A stretch of 64,000 nt of DNA from Streptomyces sp. R21 (GTDB taxonomy: Bacteria; Actinomycetota; Actinomycetes; Streptomycetales; Streptomycetaceae): contig NZ_CP163435.1 of the NCBI RefSeq assembly GCF_041051975.1, forward strand, positions 558,001 to 622,000, in the 5' to 3' direction. The position numbers and the translations under genes were made by a program. The notes beneath the pieces are model-generated. The model did not search any database. It had not been told where the DNA came from and saw only the letters and a list, made by a program, of their open reading frames with translations. Shown one piece after another: positions 52,304 to 60,395 of this stretch (within the stretch, counting starts at the first letter, position 1; each line of letters opens with the position of its first letter).

Positions 52304-54196
52304 CTACGCCGCCACGGCCGCCCGCTCCCGGGCGGCCCGCACCGCGGCGGACAGGCTGGCGATGTCGTAGGCGCCGTGGTGCCTGCGCCCGTTGACGAAG
52401 AAGCTCGGGGTTCCCGCCACGCTGCTGAGGTCCGCCGACTCGACGTCCTCGGCGACACGCGCCGCACCCGCGTGAGCCCGCATGTCCCGCTCGAACCGCT
52501 CCGCGTCCAGCCCGAGGTCCGCGGCGTATCCCCGCAGATGATCAACGCGCAGTGCGCCCTGGTGGCCCATGAGCAGGTCGTGCATCTCCCAGTAGCGCCC
52601 CTGCAAGGCCGCCGCTTCGGCCGCCTCGGCGGCGAACTGGGCGTGCACATGGACGTCGTGCAGCGGGAGATGCCGCCATACGTAGCGCACGTCCCCGAAG
52701 TCGCCCAGAAGCTCGCGGACGACGGACTCCGCCTGGCCGCAGTAGGGGCACTCGTAGTCGCCGTACTCCACGACGGTGACCGCCGCGTGCCGTGGTCCTC
52801 GTACGTGATCCCGGTCGGGATCGACGGGGACGGCCAGGTCGACGATCGTCTCCGCCTTGCCGAGCAGCGCCCGCAGTCGCATGCTGCGCGGCAGCGTCCG
52901 AATGCCGACGGTGACGAGCCAGCTGACGGCGAAGGAGCAGAGCACGGCGCTCAGAATGCCGATCTTCGCGTCGTCGAGCCGGGCGCCGTCGAAGGCGAGC
53001 GTGGCGATGAGCAGCGAGACCGTGAAGCCGACTCCGGCGAGGGTTCCTCCCGTGGTGACGGCTCCCCAGCCGACCGGGATCCGGATCCGGCCGCGGCTGA
53101 CCGCGGTGGCCAGCAGCGAGCCCCCGACGACACCGAGCGGTTTGCCGACGACGTAGCCGAGGAGGATGCCCAGAGTGATGGGCGAGGTGAACGCCCGTGC
53201 CAGCTGATCGGCGCTGACCGGGATCCCGGCGTTGGCCAGCGCGAAGAGCGGTACGACGACGTAGCCGGCCCAGGGGTGGAACATGCGCTGGAGCCGCTCG
53301 TTCGGGGAGATGGTCGAGGCGAGCCCGGCGCGCACGGAACGCTCCAGCTCGGGTGTGGGCTGCTCGCGGAACAGCCGGAACAGCCCGCTCGCGCGTTCCA
53401 GGTCGGAGCGCGCCGCCGGATACGCGTACGTCAGCATGCCCATGGCGAGCCCGATGACCACGGGGTCCACTCCCGATTCGAGCAGGGCGACCCACGAAAC
53501 GAGCGCCAGCACCCCGTAGACGGCACCTCGGCGCACTTCGAGCCGCCGCACGAGCAGGATGACGGCGAAGGTGCCGAGGGCGACGAGGAGCGCCGGCACG
53601 GTGATGTCGTCGCTGTAGGCGACGGCGATGACGCCGAGGGCGAGGAAGTCGTCGACCACGGTGATGGTCAGGATGAAGACCCGCAGTCCGGCCGGCATAC
53701 GGCGTCCGACGACGGCCAGCATGCCCAGCGCGAAGGCGGTGTCGGTGGACATCGCCGCGCCCCAGCCGTGCACCGTTCCGTGGCCGGCGTTGATCGCGAG
53801 ATAGATGCCGATCGGTACGAGCATGCCGCTGACGCCCGCCGCGAGGGGCAGGGCGAGCCGCTTCCGGTCGCGCAGCTCCCCCATGTCGAACTCGCGCCGC
53901 GCCTCCAGGCCGATGACGAAGAAGAACAGGGTCATCAGACCGCTGTTCACCCACTCGCGCAGGTGCAGCGATACGCCGTGGGAGCCGACCTCGACGGACA
54001 GGTGCGTGTGCCAGAACGACTCGTAGGCCGAGGGCGCCGCGTTGGCCCACACGAGCGCGGCGAGCGTCGCCGTCACCAGGACGGCGGCGCTTCCGGTCTC
54101 GGTCCGCAGGAAGTCGCGCAGCGGCGAATGCGCGCCGGTGCCGCACGCGGTCTGGCCCGTGTAGTCGCCGGTGGCGTCGGTGGCCTCGTAGGACAT
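52304..54196 (-). CDS. NhaA sodium/proton antiporter fused to a DsbA-like thioredoxin domain
   Basis: This 630-residue protein has an N-terminal NhaA antiporter of about 430 residues, with membrane helices including [20 protein letters not shown] and the ion-binding [21 protein letters not shown], with two adjacent Asp. From about 450, a DsbA-family domain begins ([25 protein letters not shown], redox CPYC near 483; cis-Pro loop [14 protein letters not shown] near 600). NhaA exchanges Na+ for protons. The fusion recurs in actinomycetes; the role of the thioredoxin part, which should face the cytoplasm or exterior depending on helix count, is not established. Confidence 0.9.
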   Translation of the reverse strand: MSYEATDATGDYTGQTACGTGAHSPLRDFLRTETGSAAVLVTATLAALVWANAAPSAYESFWHTHLSVEVGSHGVSLHLREWVNSGLMTLFFFVIGLEARREFDMGELRDRKRLALPLAAGVSGMLVPIGIYLAINAGHGTVHGWGAAMSTDTAFALGMLAVVGRRMPAGLRVFILTITVVDDFLALGVIAVAYSDDITVPALLVALGTFAVILLVRRLEVRRGAVYGVLALVSWVALLESGVDPVVIGLAMGMLTYAYPAARSDLERASGLFRLFREQPTPELERSVRAGLASTISPNERLQRMFHPWAGYVVVPLFALANAGIPVSADQLARAFTSPITLGILLGYVVGKPLGVVGGSLLATAVSRGRIRIPVGWGAVTTGGTLAGVGFTVSLLIATLAFDGARLDDAKIGILSAVLCSFAVSWLVTVGIRTLPRSMRLRALLGKAETIVDLAVPVDPDRDHVRGPRHAAVTVVEYGDYECPYCGQAESVVRELLGDFGDVRYVWRHLPLHDVHVHAQFAAEAAEAAALQGRYWEMHDLLMGHQGALRVDHLRGYAADLGLDAERFERDMRAHAGAARVAEDVESADLSSVAGTPSFFVNGRRHHGAYDIASLSAAVRAARERAAVAA

Positions 54197-54586
54197 CGTC
54201 AGGCGCTCACTCGACTCGGGACGACATCAGCGCACGGCTCGACCGCGCCGTCGCTGTGGCGCCCGGCCAAGGGCTTCTCCCAGTCGGTCAGCGGCTGCGT
54301 CAGGACGGTGCTCACTCTCCACCTCGCGTCGTGGCTCAAAGTGTCGGACGTTCACAGCGTCCACGCCACTCGAAGGCCGGCGCCGCCGACATCCGAAGGC
54401 ATCGGCTGCTCTCGCGGCAACACCACCCGCATGATCTTTCATTCCGTGCACACGCATCCCACGCTGACCACGGGTGCTGCGGGCAAAAGCGGTCGGCGCC
54501 GGGGAAACCGGTGACCGGAGGAGAAACCACGTACCAACGCCCCGTCCGCGACGCCTGCTTGACGCACAGTCAGCCCTGGTCCCGGA
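54197..54586. other. gene-free stretch
   Basis: No reading frame here shows a known motif or a credible start. It holds the promoter region of the NhaA fusion (minus strand) at its left end and the downstream region of the kinase-like gene at its right end. Confidence 0.45.
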
Positions 54587-55105
54587 TCAGAGGGACGTCA
54601 CCCAGGCCGCCGTGTCGTCGGGGTGGCGGAAGCGGTGTGTGTCGAGAGGCGCGAAGCGCGGGTCGGCGGCGCGTCGGCCCACTTCGCGGCGGCGGGCCCC
54701 GTGTTGGGACCAGGCCCACCACACCGGGTGTTCCCGGCTCAGCCAGCCCCGCCAGGTTTCCCGGTTGCCGCCGAAGATGACCTCGCGGGTGACGGTGCGC
54801 CGCAGCGACCGGCGCAGCACCCGGGGCATCACGACGCGCTTGGGATAGTCCAGCCAGATCACGGTGTCGGCCCGCTCCCACAGCAGGTCACGGACTTCCG
54901 GATAGCCCACCGAGTCGATGACCCAGCGGGGTTCGGCGACCAGCCGCGACACGTCCTCGGTCAGCCTGTCGTTCACGGCCCAGTCGGGCCCGTTGAAGTA
55001 GAGCGCGTCCATCTCGTGGTAGGTCAGACCGAGACGACCGCTCAGCGTCCGGGCGAGCGTGGACTTGCCCGCGCCGGTGACGCCCACCACCAAGATCCGT
55101 TCCAT
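54587..55105 (-). CDS. small P-loop kinase-like protein (FlaR/adenylate-kinase type)
   Basis: This 172-residue protein has Walker A GVTGAGKSTLARTLSGRLG at residues 8-15 and then YHEMDALYFNGPDW, VSRLVAEPRWVIDSVGYPEVRDLLWERADTVIWLDYP, the pattern of topology-modulation/FlaR-like P-loop proteins. ATG 55105 lies only 8 bp from the left end of IS copy 3, so the native leader has been replaced by IS sequence and no ribosome binding site is visible. It may be unexpressed. Substrate unknown. Confidence 0.83.
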   Translation of the reverse strand: MERILVVGVTGAGKSTLARTLSGRLGLTYHEMDALYFNGPDWAVNDRLTEDVSRLVAEPRWVIDSVGYPEVRDLLWERADTVIWLDYPKRVVMPRVLRRSLRRTVTREVIFGGNRETWRGWLSREHPVWWAWSQHGARRREVGRRAADPRFAPLDTHRFRHPDDTAAWVTSL

Positions 55106-55208
55106 ACTTGATCTTACGTGGGTGTCCCCGGCTTTGGCCGGGGAGGGAAAGAAATCCTTGCCACGGAGGCGCGAAGCACCGTGGGTCTCGTCGCCCTCGT
55201 GGTGATGG

Positions 55209-55637
55209 TCAGGCGGGCTGCTTCTGGACCTCGATGTATTGGCGGATCACGGTCAGTGGCGCTCCGACGCAGGATCCCGCGAAGTAGGAACGGGACCAGA
55301 ACACCGGCCCCATGCCGATGCGGTTGAGCCGGCCGGTGTACTCGGCCCGCAGGTATCGGGAGCTGACGCCCTTGAGGGAGTTGAGCAGCTTCGACAGGGC
55401 GACCTCCGGCGGGTAGTGCACCGGCAGGTTCACGTGATCGGTTTCGCCGTTGAACTCGCGCAGCTCCACCTCAAAGCCGACGCACACCTCACGCATGATC
55501 ACTTCGCACCGCATGAGCATGTCGTCGTCGAAGACGTCCTGCCGGAACGTGGTGACAAACGCCAAGTGTGCGTGGAGGTCGTGGGCGACATGACGCCCAG
55601 TGCGGACATCGGGATCGGGTTCCGAGCGGGGTGACGT
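55209..55637 (-). pseudogene. tnpA: TnpA Y1 transposase, start codon and HUH motif mutated
   Basis: The frame TSPRSEPDPDVRTGRHVAHDLHAHLAFVTTFRQDVF to VIRQYIEVQKQPA has the full length (about 142 residues) and pattern of IS605-type Y1 transposases, including the nucleophile Tyr in RQYIE. The initiating codon position reads ACG (55637-55635), where relatives have ATG. The metal-binding motif reads DHVNL, where the HUH enzymes have DHVHL, so one of two metal His is Asn. Both changes should stop activity. Confidence 0.8.
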
Positions 55638-55688
55638 ACGCCGAATGTAGTCTGAGCAAGCGGACCGGTCTGGAAGGGGGTGGGCCGG

Positions 55689-56888
55689 ATGATGCGTGCG
55701 TACAAGTTCCTTTTGCGGCCCACCGTCCGCCAGGTGCAGGCCCTCGGCGAGATGCTGGCCGATCACTGCTCGCTCTACAACGGGGCGTTGCAGGAACGCC
55801 GCGACGCCTACCGGCACGCCTCGAAGATGAGCATCAAGTACGGGATGCAGTCGGCGCAGCTCAAGGACATCCGCGGCTTCGATCCCGAGCGGCAGGGCCG
55901 CTGGTCCTTCTCCTCGCAGCAGGCCACGCTGCGCCGGTTGGACAAGGCGTTCGCCGCGTTCTTCCGTCGGATCAAAACCGGGGACAAGCCGGGCTACCCC
56001 CGTTTCCGGGGCATCAACTGGTTCGACACCGTCGACTTCCCCAAGGACGGCGACGGCTGCCGTTGGGACTCCACCCCGCACGACCCCGTCACCCGCGTCC
56101 GTTTCCAGGGCGTCGGGCACGTCAAGGTCCACCAGCACCGGCCCGTGGCCGACAGGGTCAAAACCGTCAGCGTCAAGCGCGAGGGCAGGCGCTGGTATGT
56201 CGTGCTGACCGCTGAACAGGAGCAGCCGCAGCCGCTGCCTCCGACGGGCAGTGTGGTCGGCATTGACCTGGGCATAGCCAACTTCCTCGCCGACTCAAGC
56301 GGTGGGTTCGTGGCCCACCCGCGTCACGGGCGGAAGGCTGCCGCGAAGCTCGAAGCCGCGCAGCAGGCAGTGGCCCGGTTCCCGCGGGTGCGCCGCGACC
56401 AGCGCACCGCCCACCACCGCCGTGCCGTCGAGAAGGTCGCCGACCTGCACCGCAAAGTCCGGCGCCAACGGCTCGACCACGCACACAAAACCGCCCTCGG
56501 CTTGGTCCGTACGCACGACGTCATCGCGCACGAACACCTCAAGATCCGCAACATGGTCAAGGCCCCCCAGCCGCAGCCCGACCCCGACCGGCCGGGCGGC
56601 TTCCTGCCCAACGGGGCCGCAGCGAAGGCCGGGCTAAGACGCCGGATGGGGGTGTTCCTGACGATCCTGCACGTCAAGGCTGAGAGTGCCGGACGGGAAG
56701 TGATCGCTGTGGACCCCCGCAACACCTCCCGGACCTGCCCCGCCTGCGGGCACGTCGCAGCGGAGAACCGGCCCACCCAGGAGAAGTTCCACTGCGTCAG
56801 CTGCGGCCACCACACGCACGCGGACACCGTGGGCGCCCTGAACGTACTACGGGCCGGGCTGGCCCGTCGCGACGCCCCACCGGCATAG
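55689..56888 (+). CDS. tnpB: TnpB RNA-guided nuclease with small internal deletion
   Basis: This 399-residue TnpB starts at ATG 55689 (AAGGGGG upstream; GTG 55680 also possible). It is very close to the 48.4-kb copy, with RuvC-I GIDLGIANF, RuvC-II AHEHLKI, the zinc ribbon CPACG/CVSCG and RuvC-III HADTVGALN. The segment after AAAKAGL reads RRRMGVF where the other copy has NQSISDAGWGVF: a net 5-residue in-frame loss that removes a conserved helix start. The catalytic residues remain. Activity is therefore uncertain. Confidence 0.88.
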   Translation: MMRAYKFLLRPTVRQVQALGEMLADHCSLYNGALQERRDAYRHASKMSIKYGMQSAQLKDIRGFDPERQGRWSFSSQQATLRRLDKAFAAFFRRIKTGDKPGYPRFRGINWFDTVDFPKDGDGCRWDSTPHDPVTRVRFQGVGHVKVHQHRPVADRVKTVSVKREGRRWYVVLTAEQEQPQPLPPTGSVVGIDLGIANFLADSSGGFVAHPRHGRKAAAKLEAAQQAVARFPRVRRDQRTAHHRRAVEKVADLHRKVRRQRLDHAHKTALGLVRTHDVIAHEHLKIRNMVKAPQPQPDPDRPGGFLPNGAAAKAGLRRRMGVFLTILHVKAESAGREVIAVDPRNTSRTCPACGHVAAENRPTQEKFHCVSCGHHTHADTVGALNVLRAGLARRDAPPA

Positions 56889-56924
56889 CGAAAAGCCCCC
56901 GCGTTCACGCGAGGGAGGAGTCAC

Positions 56925-57480
56925 GGGTCTCCGTAGTCGTGGAGGGAGGAGTAGGGGTAGCCGGCACTCTCCCTGAAGCCCCTCTGGTCCTCGAGCATCA
57001 GCTGAATCCCGCGGACTCGCTTGGCGGACTTCCACTGATACAGATAGGGAACGAGCGGCAGGGCCAGTCAGAGGTATTCGGGTCCAGATCTGGCCGTCTC
57101 AGCCGTACACGATCCCAGGCCTGCCCGTCGAACAGGTCCTCGAGGGAAAGGTTGGTCGTGTAGCCGCCGCAGGAGTGGATCAGGCGTAGTCCGCGGCCGT
57201 CTCCACGTCCGCCAGCAGTACGTCCATGGAGACACCCTGCCCCTCCGTGTCGAACTTGGACCACTTGGTGACACAGTGCAGCTCCACCGTGGGCCGTTCG
57301 GCGGACTGGGCCACCAACTGGGCCCAGTTCTAGCGGTGTTGCACCCCGCCCTCGGTCGTGATCGCAGACTCCCACCCGTCATGGCCGACCCCCAGTGTGG
57401 GCCCGGCCGAGAGCACGTGGATCTCTCGGCCGTCACCTGTTCCCAGGGGGCACAGCGCAATGCCGCACGGCGCACACCGC
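56925..57480 (-). pseudogene. molybdopterin-dependent oxidoreductase, decayed
   Basis: Minus-strand pieces in several frames read LELGPVGGP-type scraps, SKFDTEGQGVSMDVLLADV (near 57.2 kb), LIHSCGGYTTNLSLEDLFDGQAW, RRPDLDPNT and [17 protein letters not shown], ending HDYGDP. That order matches the C-terminal half of sulfite-oxidase-type molybdopterin proteins. There are at least two frameshifts and lost bases, and the end is cut at 56925 by the right end of IS copy 3. The N-terminal half is absent or unrecognisable upstream of 57480. Confidence 0.7.
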
Positions 57481-57568
57481 ACCGCCGGGTCAGCACCCGT
57501 CGGGCCCGACCCCTGCTGTCAAGGTCCACATCGTCGGCTTCACCGGCTCGTGGAGCTGGCGCTCTCTG

Positions 57569-58303
57569 TCAGCCCTGCCCATTGCGGGCGATGAGCGCCT
57601 CGACGCCGTCGAGGATGCGTTCCAGGCCGAAGTCGAGGGGGTCGGTGTCGTCGGGGGCGAAGGCGCCGGCGGCGATGGCGTCGGTGAGGGCGGGGAAACG
57701 GTCGGCGTGGCGTGCGAGCAGTTCGCCGGTGAGGCGGCTCCATTCCTGGTTGTGGTCCTCGTCGTAGTCGAGCCGTTGCTGGGCGGTGTTGCGGACGAGG
57801 CCGACGGCGAGGAGGAAGATCTGGTGCTGCTGGGCGGCCGTGAGACCGGTGGGCGCGAGGGCGGCCAGTGCGGAGTCGAGCCAGCTCAGCTGGTGGGGGC
57901 CCATGACCTGGCGGCGCATCGCGGTGGCCGTCAGCAGCCATGGGTGGGACCGGTACACCGCCCAGCACTGATGGACCCATTCCGTCAGGCGCGGCCGCCA
58001 GCCGGGGCCTGCGGCCGTCAGGTCGGGTCCTGATTCGAGGACGGCCTCGATCATCAGCTCGACGAGCTCGGCCTTGCCGGGGACATAGCGGTAGAGCGCC
58101 ATCGCCGAGACGCCGAACTCGGCGGCGACCTTCTGCATGGAGACCGCGTCCAGCCCTTCCGTGTCGGCGATGACCACGGCGGCCCGGGCGATGCGGCGGG
58201 GATCGAGGCTGGGCTTGGGCCCCCGGCTCGGCTGCTCCTGTTCGCCCCACAGAAGTGCGACACCGGCCCGCACGTCGCGCTTTTTCTCTCCGGTCCTGGC
58301 CAT
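57569..58303 (-). CDS. TetR family regulator
   Basis: This 244-residue protein has a basic N-terminal extension of about 30 residues, then the HTH RRIARAAVVIADTEGLDAVSMQKVAAEFGVSAMALYRYVPGKAELVELM and a TetR_C ligand domain (WRPRLTEWVHQCWAVYRSHPWLL). ATG 58303, preceded by GAGGGAG, is chosen; a GTG directly before it is also possible. It is divergent from an alpha/beta-hydrolase gene. The 112-bp space between has repeated GTATAG-type words that may be its operator. Confidence 0.86.
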   Translation of the reverse strand: MARTGEKKRDVRAGVALLWGEQEQPSRGPKPSLDPRRIARAAVVIADTEGLDAVSMQKVAAEFGVSAMALYRYVPGKAELVELMIEAVLESGPDLTAAGPGWRPRLTEWVHQCWAVYRSHPWLLTATAMRRQVMGPHQLSWLDSALAALAPTGLTAAQQHQIFLLAVGLVRNTAQQRLDYDEDHNQEWSRLTGELLARHADRFPALTDAIAAGAFAPDDTDPLDFGLERILDGVEALIARNGQG

Positions 58304-58415
58304 CACGGTTCTCCCTCTCAGCGGCGTTCAGCGGGGCCGTTGACGCCTCCCTGTAACTGTGTATAGCGTAAACGCCATCAATCGTATAGGCCATAAACAG
58401 TTTCTGGAGCCAACC

Positions 58416-59495
58416 GTGATCGCCACCGTCATCACCGCGTCCGCCGCCCTCCTCGCCTCCCCCGCCGCCGGCCTCCTGGGCTACCGGCAGCTGAAGCGGG
58501 CGACGTACTCGAAGCAGCTGCGCATCACCACACCCGACGGCATCGACGAGTCCGGCTTCGTCCGCGTCGGCGGCATCGACCAGTGGATTTCGATCCGGGG
58601 CGAGGACCGCCGCAACCCGGTGGTCCTCGAGATCCACGGCGGCCCCGGCGCCTCCAACCTGGTGTTCGCCCCGCGCACTCGGACCTGGGAACGGCACTTC
58701 ACCCTCGTGCGCTGGGACATGCGCGGGGCCGGCAAGACCTTCGGCCACGGCGGCCCGGACGGCCAGGGCGAGATGTCCTTCGAACGGATCTGCGCCGACG
58801 CGCTCGATGTCACCGAACACCTGCGTGCCAGGCTCGGCGTCGACAAGGTCGTCCTCGTCGCCAACTCCTTCGGAACCGTCTTCGGGCTCCGCCTCGCCCG
58901 CCGTCACCCCGAGTTGTACTCGGCCTACGTGGGCGCCGATCAGAACATCGTCGCGGGCGGGCGCGACCACTCCGCCTATCACGACGTCGTCGAGCGTCTG
59001 CGGGCAGGCGGCAAGCGAAAGGACCTGGCCACCGTCACCGCCATGGGCTCCGACCCGTCCGCCTGGACCGCGGAGCAGCGGTCCGACTACAACAAGGCCA
59101 CCGTCACGTCCGACCCGCTGACGTACGACACCATGAAGACCGTGGTGATGCGGTCCCTGTGGTTCTCACCCCTGCACACCCTCGGCGAACTGCGGCACTA
59201 CCTCCAGGCGATGACCTTCTCCGAGCGGATCACCCCCGAGACCGGTGCCGTCGACGAATGGGCCGACGGCACCGAGTTCAACGTCCCGTTCTTCCTCTTC
59301 CACGGCGAACTCGACGTGATCACCCCGGCCGGGCCCGCGAGGCGGTTCTTCGACGACGTCAGCGCCCCGCTGAAGGACTTCACCCTGGTCCCCGACACCA
59401 GCCACTTCTCTTCGTTCCGGCACCCCGACCGGTTCCTCGACCTCATGGTCACCAAGGTCCGCCCGGTGGTCACCGGCGAACGGGTTGCCCGCTGA
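58416..59495 (+). CDS. alpha/beta-hydrolase, proline-iminopeptidase-like
   Basis: This 359-residue protein starts at GTG 58416, with GGAG 6 nt upstream. An N-terminal hydrophobic helix (TVITASAALLASPAAGLLGY) probably anchors it to the membrane. The hydrolase core has the oxyanion motif EIHGGPGAS, RWDMRGAGKT, a nucleophile elbow VANSFGTVFG (a Ser in NSFG instead of the common GxSxG), the acid in FHGELDVITP and the catalytic His in DTSHFSSF. It is divergent from a TetR gene, its likely repressor. Peptidase or esterase activity is inferred. Confidence 0.85.
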   Translation: MIATVITASAALLASPAAGLLGYRQLKRATYSKQLRITTPDGIDESGFVRVGGIDQWISIRGEDRRNPVVLEIHGGPGASNLVFAPRTRTWERHFTLVRWDMRGAGKTFGHGGPDGQGEMSFERICADALDVTEHLRARLGVDKVVLVANSFGTVFGLRLARRHPELYSAYVGADQNIVAGGRDHSAYHDVVERLRAGGKRKDLATVTAMGSDPSAWTAEQRSDYNKATVTSDPLTYDTMKTVVMRSLWFSPLHTLGELRHYLQAMTFSERITPETGAVDEWADGTEFNVPFFLFHGELDVITPAGPARRFFDDVSAPLKDFTLVPDTSHFSSFRHPDRFLDLMVTKVRPVVTGERVAR

Positions 59496-59576
59496 AGCCC
59501 TCGCGCCCGCCGGGCAGTTCCTTCCGACGGGCGCCGGGTCCGGGGTACGTCGGAGCGGCCGGCCCCGATATTCGCG

Positions 59577-60149
59577 TCAGCGGACGACGTCGAAGACGTT
59601 CTTCTGCAGGCCGTTGGCGTAGGCCTCGTGCTCGACCAGCTTCAGTTTCTGGGTGTCCTTGTCCGTGGCGCTGAACAGGCGCTTGCCCGCGCCGAGGAGG
59701 AGCGGGAAGACGAGCAGGTGGTACCGGTCGATCAGGCCGGCGTCCGACAGGCTCTGGTTCAGCGCGGCGCTGCCGTGGACGATGATGGGGCCGCCGTCGG
59801 TCTCCTTCAGTGCGGCGACCTCGTCGAGCGAGCGCAGGATCGTTGTCTCGCCCCAGTTCGACACCAGGTCGTCGTCGGTGAGGGTGGTGGAGACGACGTA
59901 CTTCGGCATCACCTTGTAGTCGGCGAAATCCTCCATGTCCGGCCACACCGGGCTGAACGCCTCGTAGCTGGCCCGGCCCATCAACATCGCGGTGGCCTCT
60001 CTCTGCTCACGGCCCTTGATGTCGAATGCCTCGGGGAGGAACTCGATGTCCTTGAAGGTCCACCCGGAGTTCCGGTAACCGGGCTCGCCGCCCGGGGCCT
60101 CCACAACGCCGTCGAGGGAGATGAAAGCGGTACTGATCAGCGTACGCAT
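59577..60149 (-). CDS. RibD C-terminal/dihydrofolate-reductase-like protein
   Basis: This 190-residue protein starts MRTLISTAFISLDGVVEAPGGEPGY and continues with AMLMGRASYEAFSPVWP, YVVSTTLTDDDLVSNW, GPIIVHGSAALNQSLSDAGLIDRYHLLVFPLLLGAGKRLF. This is the NADPH-binding fold of the RibD_C family, common as stand-alone reductases in Streptomyces. The length is normal. It is monocistronic; the 246 bp to the next feature hold no gene I can support. The substrate is unknown. Confidence 0.87.
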   Translation of the reverse strand: MRTLISTAFISLDGVVEAPGGEPGYRNSGWTFKDIEFLPEAFDIKGREQREATAMLMGRASYEAFSPVWPDMEDFADYKVMPKYVVSTTLTDDDLVSNWGETTILRSLDEVAALKETDGGPIIVHGSAALNQSLSDAGLIDRYHLLVFPLLLGAGKRLFSATDKDTQKLKLVEHEAYANGLQKNVFDVVR

Positions 60150-60341
60150 CTGGGGTTCCTCGGTATCTCGTGTCCGGTGGTCGACAGGTCCGACTCGTGC
60201 ACGATTCGATCATGCTCGTGGCCGCGGTGCACCCGTCACGCTCTATGACCGCGGATCACGGAGAAACTCATCGGCGGCAGGACAGGTTTCGCCGCTGGTG
60301 CGCTCGTGCCGGATCGCTTCGCCCCTGCAGCCGTCGCGCCG

Positions 60342-60374
60342 AGGGGCTGCCGTCCCGGCAGGACGGCAGCCCCT
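60342..60374 (-). terminator. hairpin after the FG-GAP gene
   Basis: Perfect 14-bp arms AGGGGCTGCCGTCC and GGACGGCAGCCCCT with a 5-nt loop, 22 nt downstream of the FG-GAP stop on the minus strand. It fits a strong terminator. Confidence 0.78.
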
Positions 60375-60395
60375 GACTGTTGTGTCGTACCTCGG

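Larger units (their letters stand above)
55113..56924 (+). mobile_element. IS605-family element with tnpA relic and tnpB (copy 3)
   Basis: The left end starts CTTACGTGGGTGTCCCCGGC at 55113 with a CCCCGGCTTTGGCCGGGG hairpin. The right end finishes GGGAGGAGTCAC at 56924 after a CCCCCGCGTTCACGCGAGGG hairpin. The element is 1812 bp, has divergent tnpA and tnpB, subterminal hairpins and no terminal inverted repeats, as in IS608/ISDra2. TTGAT lies directly before the left end. Both genes carry damage, so this copy is probably immobile alone. Confidence 0.88.

Noticed and set aside
60150..60395. A possible small RNA gene between the RibD-like and FG-GAP genes
   Set aside because: Only the terminator hairpin is structured; no promoter and conserved fold are visible.
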